Source: Amblyornis subalaris
Lineage: Eukaryota > Chordata > Aves > Passeriformes > Ptilonorhynchidae
NCBI GenBank assembly: GCA_018881555.1
Contig: JACAXG010000051.1
Location: 5,505,546 to 5,569,545 of the forward strand
Direction of reading: 5' to 3'
DNA length: 64,000 nt
The translations under genes and the position numbers were made by a program. Below the pieces are notes generated by a model. The model was not told where the DNA came from, ran no database searches, and saw only the letters and a list, made by a program, of their open reading frames with translations. Position 1 is the stretch's first letter. Each line of letters begins with the position of its first letter. This document shows, in pieces, positions 53,030 to 64,000 of this stretch.

Positions 53030-56000
53030 GGTAGAAACCTCTGGGAATTCAGAGGAAAGATTCCTGCTTATTGTAGTATTTAGAGTTAGTAGGCTAGTAT
53101 CACCTTATTATTAAGGGATCTGCTGGCTTAATTTTCTTTTGCCAGCTATGGGAGGCTGAACATCAACAAATGCTTTTGGCATCTCTTCCTTTTTTTTGTC
53201 TTTCTACACCTGATAAATTACTAAAAAGTAGAAGAAATTTGAAATATGATATCTTTTCTAGGTATTTGTAGGGACTGGTCAAGTGAACAACCTGCTGTTG
53301 AATTCATTGGTCATATTTCACCTTGACCATCCTATCTGACAATTCTTGTAATTTTGCCTTCCTTAGTTTTGAGTGAAGGAGGAAAGTTCTAAACGACATC
53401 AATGAAGATATGAAAATCTGTTTGAAAATGTTTATCACTATCCATAGCATTCTGTGAGATGTCAATACTGAAAGAAAGGAAGATGGCTATTTGGTTATTG
53501 CTGAAAGAGATAAAATTCTTCAAGCAGTATTTTAGAAGGGTGTGGGTTTTTTCTTTTTTTTTTTTCCNTGAAAATGTACATGTTCTTGTCCACATATGTA
53601 GTACCTCTGTAGGAATTTATCAAGTATTCAGCAGCTAGTTCTATTTCTAAGGAATCACTGGCATCCTTATAGTAAGATGTCTTGCAATGTTAGAATTTGC
53701 CTTATCTCTAAAGTTACATTAAAAAAAAAATAAAGCTCTAGAGCATGTCATAGGTGTCAAAAGGTCTTATAGACCATATCCAAATTGTAATGGAACTGTT
53801 ACTGTGGTCAGACTCCTGAGTTATAAGCCAATCCAGCTGTGACTTTCAGTACAAAANTAGCAGTAATACTGTTCTCTTTTTCTCCCTAAGGGAAGAAAAA
53901 AGGAAAGTAAATGTCTGATGTTGTCCTTTGTTCTGGGCAGACATGGACTTTTGAAATGCTCCTCCCAGCATGAAATACTATTTAATTCTCAGGGAGGAAA
54001 CCAAACTGGTGTACACAAAGACAGATTGTAGTAACCTGTGATCTGATGAAAGCATTGCTGTATTTAACTGCAAAATGGAGGAAGAGGATGGAAAATAGTT
54101 CTGTTCCACAATTCCCTCGGTGAAGTGGGCTATGTTTAAATTAGCAAGTAATGTGGCATAGTAAGAGCAGGTCTGTGACGTGGCATGAGATAGTTGGCTT
54201 TCAAGAGCCCTACTGCATGCATTTGTTGGGAGGGGCTATAGCCTGGTCCCGTGAGCTGATGGAAATGCGTCTTTGTGGGTGGAACATGTTCAGTGCCTTC
54301 ACAGGGCTCATCTTCCAGTTCAGTTTTGCCCAGAAGCAATATAGCAGCACATTGAGTCCTCCCTGCCATGTCAAATCCAAGCCTGGTGAGTGTGGATGAT
54401 CAGATTTGCTTCAGAAGCGCATTTCTGATTTAAACTGAAACATTAATGTAGACACACACCTCTATATCACCTAAATACATTGAGTGGCAAGTTCAATCCC
54501 TCAAAAGATGTAACATCTCAAGGTGTGCACAGTTACACTGTGTAACTCAGAGTCACAGGATACAAGGGGTGCCAAAATCTTACGTCATTCAAAAACTCCG
54601 CATACAAATTCATGGAAGGAAAATATATTAGATACAAATAAATAGACAGACATTACTTCTAGCTGCAAATATTCCAGAGAAACAAATGACCAGAAAAGTT
54701 AAACACTGAAGTACTACTTTCAATTTGTCCTGCTCTTGAACTGCTTTCTAGTTACCTGTTCTTACTCACTCTCAGCAGCTAATGGACAAGGTGTGATCTG
54801 GTACAAAAAGCCTCATGTTGACTAACCCCCTCAGTAATCTTACACAGCACACGAGAGGCAGGTGAAAGTCCAAANACATCTAGAAAGTTTGCTTGCTCAG
54901 TCATTATTTTCAATTTGTCCTTTGGAGATAAATATCCATGTCCANTGAGGAGTTACAGACCCTAAGCTTCTGCCTGGGAAATACAGGTGCTTGAAGACAG
55001 GGATAAATGTAATTCAGGTGGTAGTCTTTAAAAAGCAATAAATACAACATTCTTCTGTGTAGAACTTTACTTATGTTGCTGTATGTTAGCAGACAGCAAT
55101 AATTAAAATCTGCATTTAATTCTTAAGTATTTCTGTGATACTAGAGCACACTTCTGTCTTTTGTTTTTAAGTTTCACTACCTATGTGTAGGGTTTTGATT
55201 TGTAAATGTCTAAGCCTGATACNATACCTGGCAATAAATTTATAAACAATAGCGGATGCTAAAGACTACTTCCCCACCATACAATTCAGAGTTTTGCTTA
55301 TTTACTTCAAAATCCTGCAGTTCAGACTACTCCCTCTGGATATTAACTTACAAATATTATGCTTGAAAAAATCTACATCCCAAAGTGAAAAAAAATAGCA
55401 AAATTGTTCTCAGGAAATCTGTAAAAATCCTCACAGCTGTAGAGTGCACTTGAGGATATGCCAGACTGTGTGACTGAGGAGAAGATTCCATAGAAATGAA
55501 GGATATTCAGTCCAATCTATGTGTCGATTGGGGGATTTTAAGAAAAAAATCTGTAATAATATGGAGTAATTAATATTTAATGTTGATGGGAAGTTTTACT
55601 GAAAATTACTTTGGATGTCCCAAGAAGTTCCTTTATATCAATTATCTATAAATAGAACAACTATTAATAGAATGGATTTAATGGTAATCTTCTGTACTTT
55701 ATTGTACTGAGAGTTAAATATTTTTAAACCATCAAGCTCATTTTAAGGAGATAANACGCAATTGTTAAATTTTAAAAATGTGAAACAAAATGGATGAGGG
55801 AATTAAGCAAAAGAGTATAAATAAAATATAATGCATGTTTGTGTGTTGCAATAATGTTTGAGAACATGTAAGGCAGAAAATTATTTCAAGGGCTAATTAT
55901 TTTCCATGGAAGCAGATGGAACATACTACCCTTTGATAACATTAACTGTTTCTTGCAAAACCAGAAGTTGCATTGTTTTATTCAATATGTTTGAACATAT

Positions 56001-58811
56001 TTTGCAGAGCAGAAAATGAAATATCTGTAATAGTGAGACAGTGGTTTCTACGAAGTAGATGGTGCTGGTAGAAGTGATAGAGACTATTTATTTAATATTT
56101 ATTGGCTTTCTGTAGAGAATCTTCTGCCTGGCATCTGCACTTAGCATATTTCACAATAACTGCTTTAGACACTTAAAAATAAGTTGACTATAACTATATA
56201 AATTACTTTGACTGATTTCTCTGGAGTCCCTTTGAGTAGTTACTCATCTATTACACTGTAATAAAGAAGACAGGTATGATTCTTCCATGGAGCTCCTTTG
56301 AAATAAAAAGGCTTACAAGCAAAATACAGTATTTCTATATATGCGAAATTTTCAGACATATCTCTGGCTATAAATCTGCATGGAAAAAGCTGCTGAAGTG
56401 TGTGGGTGTATTTCAGATGCAGTTACTTCCAAATTTGAAAGGATCTAATACATGGGACAAATCTACAATCCTTACATGATTATGTTAAAATGTAATGCAA
56501 AATGTCATTTATGTTTTGTAACTAAAATAGTTTATGTGGAAAGTCATAAATCACAGAAATCATTCTTTCAACAACATTCTAAATTCATATAATGTTGGTA
56601 TAAGAACTTTTATAACATTATTACTGTTAAACTGCATTTTTTATGGTGCCACATATTGTAAATAGCAGACAACTAATAATAGTGTTAGAGTAAAATACGC
56701 TTTTCATTTTGTTAATCCAGGGGAGATAACANGTTTGATAACCCCGAAAAGGTGTTATTCAAGTAAGTGATAAAATCCACCTTTGTTTGTACTCTTGCAT
56801 GTCTTATCAACTCTGCAGACAGGTACTAGGTAACAGGGTGAGACTGAATGAGAATTGATCAATTTTCTTATTATANAGTTCAGGTAATTAATTTCCCCCA
56901 GGTCAGTATGTGTTTTCAGTCATAATGATGCATGTTCAGACAGGAAGTGATAGGATTTCATTGTGAGAAAGATCTCCAAATTTGAGAATTTCCAATTAGA
57001 GCATAGTTAGGAAGTTCTGGAAATTTTCTTTTTAAGCATTAATTATATCTTGCATCATATTAAGCACTCTAATGCCTTATTTTAATTTTAAATAAGATAT
57101 ACTCTACACACTTCCTAGATTCTATGGAAAATGTTTGTATCTTAAAATTGAAAAGAAAAAAAACACAGCAGGATGATTTAAGAATGTGAGTTCAGCACCA
57201 GAAATTAAGGGTGTGAAAAAAGTTCCTGTATGGCTATAATAAAATCACCTATGTGAAATCCAGAAATAGATACGTATATTCACATGTTGTACATTCTGAT
57301 ATAGCAGTTGTGAAGTTTTAGTTGGTTTTGAAATAGTTTATGACAGAATCAGTGCCTTTTAAAGGTGACATTCAGCCAGATGAGATATATTGGCAAAACT
57401 CAACAAGTCTGTAACTGNATATCTTAGAGATATGTATTTCTCTACTGGAATTTGCATAGAAATATACACTGATAAATTTTAATATATTCATTTGAAACAT
57501 GCTTCTTCATGGCAAGAGGAAATTTTCTTTAGGTATATTGATTCAAAGTGGTTTTTAACAGTAGAGGCACTTATACTGTTCTCATTCCTGTGAAGGTAGT
57601 ATCTGGTAACTGACTTAAAATCACCTTCATCTACACTGGATCATATCTTGCTTCCTGAGCAGTTTTCACAAATTATAGATTAGCAATCTTCCACACATAG
57701 TTTTCTTCCAAAGTACAGTAAAGATAATAATTTGCTTGGATTTGTCATCTAATCAGTATTTTAAAATAAGTGGGGAAAAAAGGGAGGTTCTGTGTTATTA
57801 ATTACTAAGAAGGTAAGACAGGAACTGTATAATAAGTTTAATAGGAATAGAGAATTTATGTAGTGAAATAAGTAGTAAAAATCTTTTATTGGTTACCTTG
57901 AAGTATTTTAATATATTTCAAAACAGGATTGCAAATAGTGCATTAAAAGATTTCTCAAAATTATATTAATTGGACAGGGGGGAGGTGTTTGGTTTTGGGT
58001 TTTGTTTTTTGGATTTTTTTGAGAACAGGGGAAAGAACTAGTGAAAGGAAGTACCTGTTTATTATTAGAGGAATAGGGATTTAACAGCATCATTATTTGA
58101 CTAGGCAAAAAAGCAGTTACCTTCTAAAGTACCTATGAAATACTATGACATGGAGTACAAGTCTAAATATTCTGTTGGCAACAGTAGTCTTTGCACTGAT
58201 TTTTATAGGCTGTGGACCAGTTCTAGACGGTCATTCACATATCACACATTTACACATGTTTTTTGACCTGATGATGTACTTCTAATGAGACGTTTTAATC
58301 ATGACAGAAATATTAACTGTGCACACCAAAGATATCTTTACACAATTTCCTAATATCATTTAATATTTCCATATATAGGGATAATCTGGAATCTTGTGAA
58401 TAAAAGCTTTCAAAAGCAAAATTAAAAATATTCATCACCCAAATTTATGTAGCACAGAGAAACTGACATCTGTATCCACTTACATGCATATTAAGCAGCT
58501 TACTAATAAATACATATTAAAATATCCCTATGTTTCAAGTTCTTGTTGGATGCTCTTCCTTTTTACACTGCACTGATTGCAGTGGTATTCAGGGTGGGAT
58601 GCCGAAAATGGCAGGACGAGCTTTCTTCTCACTAAGCTGTATGGTAGAATGAAAATGTTCAGAGAAATACTTTATAATTAATGCTGCCTGCACAAAAAGG
58701 GCATCACGTCACTGTTCAGAGATGACAGACCCTATTTCACTGGCTAGACTACACATCTATTATTGTGTACAGTTCTGAGCACCTCAGTACCAGAAATATC
58801 TGAATCAATTN
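53030..58811. other. Unique AT-rich intron, no gene seen
   Basis: It includes a GC-richer patch near 54.15-54.4 kb with overlapping 77- and 82-codon frames on opposite strands. Neither is recognisable. No transposon or RNA gene is supported. Confidence 0.55.
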
Positions 58812-58873
58812 GGAGGAAATAGGAAAAGAGGGGAGGAAATAGGAAAAGAGGGGAGAAATAGGAAAAGAGGGAA
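58812..58873. repeat. Purine minisatellite, three copies of a ~21-bp unit
   Basis: The unit GGAGGAAATAGGAAAAGAGG recurs three times. The first two copies are identical and the third has lost two bases (GGGAGAAATAGG). Confidence 0.92.
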
Positions 58874-61800
58874 GATTAAGGAAGATGAACTATTCTATTA
58901 CATTTCCACAGGCTAGGCAGATTTTCTGTAATTGGAACTGTATTATATCAATATTCTTTGAATTCAGTGGTCAGAACAGGTTTAAAGTGATAGTTGTTAT
59001 TTGTGAAATACCTGTTTTCAAGTCATCCTCCTAACTGCCTCTCTTCATTCAATATGTAGTTCCAGTGGCCTGTTCCTCTTTATTACCAATTTCTCCTGTC
59101 CCCTGAATTGCATATCTAATACGGTCAACGATCTGATAACATAAAACAGTCCAGCATTTGACTTAAGTAGAATGCGTTTATTTTACAGTGCTGACGGGGC
59201 CCAAGTATGTGTTTATACATTATACAAAAAATTACGTGTATGATATAATATTTTCTTCCTCAAACCCAAAATCTAGGGAGTCACATGGAATGAACAAAAC
59301 ACAAGGAAAAAAAAAGTAGTGAAAGAATGTGTGAGAAAAGCAATCTCGCAAAAATTTAAATCATGAAAATAAATCTGCCTGAATTTCTGTATATTTGCAC
59401 GAAGCCAAGCCTCCACCAAACAAATACTTGTTGGAGTCAATGTGATACAGTGTTCAATCAATTTTCCTGCTGTTTTTTTTTTTTTTTAAATATGGTCCCT
59501 GATACATACAGTGAAGTATAGACACATAAGAGACAACTGTTCGTAAATCGGATTTCCTCAGTTTGCATATTGGATTTTGTAATCAAAACAGCATTTTTCT
59601 AGATTTTATCCTACTAATTGTAATTATATCATACCTAAACTTTAGGTGCCTCTGCAGTGGAAGGATATGTAAAATCAGTCCCCTAATTTCTGTCCTATGC
59701 TCATTATTACCCAAGTCATGAAACTGTTGTGTCCTCTTTTTTTTTACCTCCTGTGTCCAGCTTGTCCTTTCTTTCACTTGTGCTTGACCATAAATGACTA
59801 TTGGCCATGATTGTGAGTCTTGCTCTCAGTTGTTCTATCATTTAGGTATTTTTCTGTTGAACTTCACTTAGCTNTTTGTTTATTCTGTTGATTGCCAGCA
59901 TTTGATATTTTCCTTTAGATTGTTACTTCACTTAAATCCTTTGTCTGATGGTATCTGTTATGCAGAGACTGGCATTCTTCTTTAAAAACTGGGCAAATAA
60001 ACAAGCCCAAACAACCAACCCTCCTGTTTTATTTTGTGATCTTTCAACAGAGTGTTCTATCTAAACTGCTACATCTTTCTAATGGCAACCCGCTGTGACT
60101 ATCCTCTTTCATTTCCTTTCATTTATTGTTTATTTAATCTAAGAGAATAGACACATTCTACTTTGTTACTCATTCAACAATTTTTTACATTTTCTTCTGA
60201 ATTATTATTGATTATATAATAGTCACTTTGATGGCATTCATGGCCAGGCTCATTTGCCAGCTTCCATGCCTGGCCAGTTTACAGAAATGCAATATTTTTT
60301 GACTTCTGTTTTCCAGTGCTTTCACTTAACATAAATGGCCTGTTGGACAAACGGTTCATCAGAGGGTGTAATCATGGTGATAGGATGCCTGCCCTTTATC
60401 AGACTAGAATGGGAGAAGAGACCATTCTAACTCCTGTCTCTCCTTGGTGGATGCTTCCCTTAACACTTTCAAAGGTTGATACCTTGAAGGAAAGTAAGGA
60501 AACAGAAGCTAAATTTAAAAGCTCAGAACTTGTTCTTTTTATTTCTCTGTGGAGAACACCAGGAAGAATTTTATTTATTCAAAGTAAGAAAAATGGAAAA
60601 GAGTACTCTGAAGCTATCTTGGTGGTCATTCTGTATCCCAACTAGTCAGTCACAGTTAAATGGATATTTAAGCTTTAAGAAATGTACTGGCAAGAAAGCC
60701 TGTCAGCAGTTCCAGATGGAGGCTTCCAGGCAGAATGTTATCCAGCCATAAGACAGCTACAGTCTTTTGGGAACAGCATTTACAAGCTGTTCATGCTGGT
60801 AAGATCAGAAAACCAAGTTTGATTCATGGTAAAAGCTCTAGGGCATGTTTATACTGTCTGCTTTACTGTCACCAAAGTATTAATCTGGGTGTTCAGGTTC
60901 AAAAAAGTGACCTAATGCCTTGAGTTAAGAAATTAATCTCAACTAGAATAAGCTGCTGGATTTTTTTTTTTTTTACACCCATGACTGTTTGATGCGCTGG
61001 AATCATTATATAAATTTTAATTACCAAAGTTGATTTCAGTGTGAATGAAAAACATAAAAATGTTTGAGCGTTGCAACTCTGTCTGATCTACTGGTTTGGA
61101 ACAGTTGAATTAAAGTGCTTTTCCAAAAACACGGGTGCACTTTTACTTCATGTGATTGTCCCCTTATGTTATTTGCATCCCTTCGAAGCAGTGTAAGCTT
61201 CATTTAAGGATTCCCAAAACGTCTCTCATGGATTGAAAGTCATCTGTGAAGTGTTTGCATGTTCTGCAGAGGAATGGATCTTTGTTCATGGTCAGCCTCA
61301 AATGACCCAGCTGATTGCCAATACTTCATTCATAATCAAATTCTTCTGGAAGAGCATCAGTGCTTGAGAGACTGATCAGAGCTCAGTGCATCCTGCTGCT
61401 ATGGCATCAAGAGGCAGGCAAAACTCAGAACTCCCTAAATTAGATCCTAAATGTTTTTCCCATCCTTCCTGCTGTTCTGCATGACAAGATTCTTTTTTAT
61501 GCCTGTTTCTGGGACACCTCAGAGTCCTTCCCCGGGTTTTGAGAGGTGGGGAGTTCCCAGATCGATGTTCAATCCTAAAGCTTTGGGCCACTGCGGAGGG
61601 CTAGAGCTACTACAGCATAGTGTTCGAGTCTGCAAACACATGCCCTGGTGAAGACATTCTCTGTTCTGCTTTTGGCATCTTGTATATGCAAAATCATTCT
61701 GTATGCAGGCACTGGGAATAAAATTTTAATTTATTGTTTAATTGAAAAGGTAAAATATTTGAAAATTATTTTTCTTTAAAATTTTTTAGTTTCCTTTTGT

Positions 61801-62570
61801 AGCTTAACATAAACATTTGTAAATATTATATCTAATACCCTTATGTATTCCTCATATATTTTTCTGCTTTAGCAAAGACAAGACTATTTTTTGATTTTTT
61901 TTAAATTACCTTTTAATTCTTAGGCTAGCATCTCATATGATTTCTGATTTTTTCCTAATGCATTAACTCACCTTTTATGTTACAGTCATTTAATCAAACA
62001 CATGTTCATGTAATCTCAATTCCGTCTGCAATGAATTTTTTTTTTCTTACTTAGAGAAAAGATTTTAGTAAGATACCTGACTAATAGGAAATTCAGATTT
62101 TTTTTCTTGTGGACAGACAGTGTTTGACTGGAAATACTATATCTCTCCCTGTTTTTAGAGAGAATAAAATGCTGTGTTAAAGCAGCAAATGTTACTTTCT
62201 TTTGGTAAGTATGTGCAAACCACTGAATCATTTGCCTCTAGATAGTTGGGTTTGTACACAGAAATTAAGATGCTTACTTGTATATTTTACCAGTTTTATA
62301 GACCCATCCCTATGATCTTTTAGGCAATTACTAGATTTTTTCTCTTTCTATGAACNGTAATATTCTATGTACTGATGTTCTATCTGGAATATGTGACTAA
62401 CTTGAAAAACATTGCTGAAGTAGTTCTTGATGAAAGTTTGTCTTTTGTCCAAGAATGCTTAATTTGAAATCTTTTTGATCTTCACATCATTTAGAGAGAT
62501 TAGAGGTTCATCTTTTTTTCAGGTTGCCTGCTATATATGAGACACTGAATCAGAAGTTTATTGTCATCAG
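58874..62570. other. Unique intron, no gene seen
   Basis: T runs occur near 59475 and 60960. A slightly GC-richer block lies at about 61.24-61.66 kb, and a 109-codon frame at 60316-60645 shows no domain. No mobile element was recognised. Confidence 0.5.
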
Positions 62571-62665
62571 AATCATAGAATCATGAAATGGTTTGGGTTT
62601 AAAGGGACTTTAAAGGTCNCCTAGTTCCAACCCCCCTGCCATGGGCAGGGACACCTTCTACTATG
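62571..62665 (-). mobile_element. Short CR1 3' tail, - orientation
   Basis: AATCATAGAATCATGAAATG (reverse of the tail), then GGGACTTTAAAGGTC, TAGTTCCAACCCCCCTGCCA and TGGGCAGGGACACCTTCTAC. Only the last ~95 bp of CR1 are present. It resembles the 27.6 kb tail in opposite orientation and is one of the least diverged CR1 pieces here. Confidence 0.95.
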
Positions 62666-64000
62666 TTTTACTTTTTAAATTACTTCTTAAAATACATTTT
62701 GCTATGATACAAGGTAGCTAGCCATATTATAGAGGTCATATACCTTGAAGAAAATACCTCTATTGCATTTCTCAAAAAAAGATGAGTGAATTTCAGTTGT
62801 GTTCTCTGACCTAGCCTGAAAAGTGAGAGGACATTTTTGTCTCTAAGAAGTAAGGCCATGTCACACCTCAGCAATAGAGCTGTTCCAAATTACATTTACT
62901 ATACATTTGTCATATAACTGTAATTTATAGGCTTAAACAGTGACCTGCTAGTGCATGATGTGTTTTTTGCAGTTGGGATAGCTGGGATGTATGCATTCTT
63001 AAATTAGAATCCAGATGGAGTCTGGAAACATAATTCACTATTTTCAATAATTATAGAAAACTGTCATTTTGCAATATTTAACTCCTAAATTGCGTAGTAC
63101 AGGTGTCTTAAGTCAATAAAAATTTGTAGTAGTTATGGGAATTTATATTCACCTGTAATACATTATTGAAATTCTTTCGGAAAACGGAGGGGCTAGTCAC
63201 GAAGTGCTTGCGCTGCTGTGTGAAGTCTCTGATTCTACAGGAATATTTTACAAACAAAAAAATGAAAAATACCTAATGTTATCTTTTACTGCAAGATCTT
63301 TCTTCTTTTGTTGTTTTCCTGTAGCATTTTGACTTGCTTAAAATCTTGTGAATCTAATTTAAATTCACTGCCAATAGTTGAGGCTCTTACTCAGGAGATA
63401 TAGAATATGTTTGCAAATACATTGCTGCTGAAAATGGTCTTCATATACTTAATCTAGTTTGTGAAGCCAATGATTATTAAAAGTTGCTGAACATTTCTGT
63501 TTTACATTAACCAGCCCTGAGAAGGTGATGACAGGAATTTGACAGCCAGCAAGTTGGGAAAACCATCTGTTTATAATTTTTAATGCAATTTTGCAATGAC
63601 TACCAGGTGAGTTTCTAGGAAGTATATTTAAAAAAAATCAAGTAAATAAAATTACCACTACAGTGGTGAACTATAAAATCATTATTATTGAATCATAGGT
63701 TTTATGAAAGAAATCTGGACGTCAGTTTGTTCTAACGTATTCTCCAAGGATAATGTTCGTTTCCTAAGACTGTGTTGAAAACATATAATAATCATTGAAA
63801 TTATATGTTCTTGGTGACACAGTTCTGGTGAGATCCAAGACAATGTTGCAAATTCATAGATATATCTCAAGTCTGCTCTCAGACATGAAAAACTGAAGGA
63901 AAAAAAAGAAAACACAAACTGAACAAACCCACCCAGACACTCTCCCAAGCCCCAGCCAGCTGATAATTCCTTGCTCCTTGAAACAGAATAGACATTCAGA
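62666..64000. other. Unique intron to the window edge
   Basis: AT-rich sequence with no recognised repeat or gene. Short frames on the minus strand (up to 87 codons at 63685-63948) have no domain character. Confidence 0.55.

Overview
The window looks like bird nuclear DNA and falls almost entirely in giant introns. Two kinds of repeat point to a bird. First, there are at least seven CR1 non-LTR retrotransposon copies, most with the avian CR1 tail of repeated ATTCTRTG units. Second, there is a solo LTR of an endogenous retrovirus family that I recognise as common in songbird-type genomes. Base composition is AT-rich, single unresolved bases (n) are scattered through the sequence, and coding density is close to zero. 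The LTR favours a songbird or another neoavian over a chicken-like bird, but this is a weak species call.

The only protein-coding sequence I can support is one 217-nt exon at 15865-16081 on the + strand. It encodes the start of a CUB domain and matches, as far as I can recall, the first CUB domain of CSMD1 (CUB and Sushi multiple domains 1) nearly residue for residue. In known CSMD1 genes exon 1 encodes the signal peptide and exon 2 opens the ectodomain. Positions 1-15864 are therefore read as the 3' part of intron 1, and 16082-64000 as the 5' part of intron 2. No second CUB or Sushi exon, tRNA, rRNA, CpG island or CRISPR array was seen.

Layout: 1-8 kb is unique intron with a GGAA microsatellite at 2.3 kb. 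A GC-richer anonymous segment lies at 8.06-8.62 kb. A purine-rich stretch of unknown origin covers about 9.2-11.8 kb. The CSMD1 exon is at 15.9 kb. A CR1-rich cluster runs from 18.4 to 27.7 kb (five copies, both orientations, including a 3'-to-3' pair). A long CR1-poor stretch follows from 27.7 to 50.6 kb, with only simple repeats and one possible LTR remnant. A CR1 lies at 50.6 kb and a solo LTR at 52.3 kb followed by an A/C-rich tract. Unique intron with a small minisatellite at 58.8 kb comes next, and a short CR1 tail at 62.6 kb.

Open reading frames elsewhere are short and are best explained as chance frames or as remnants of CR1 reverse-transcriptase-type coding sequence, so they are not annotated as genes. 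I found no convincing new biological system. The items most worth checking are the tandem splice donor of the CSMD1 exon, the doubly 3'-truncated convergent CR1 pair, and several perfect short palindromes in the introns.
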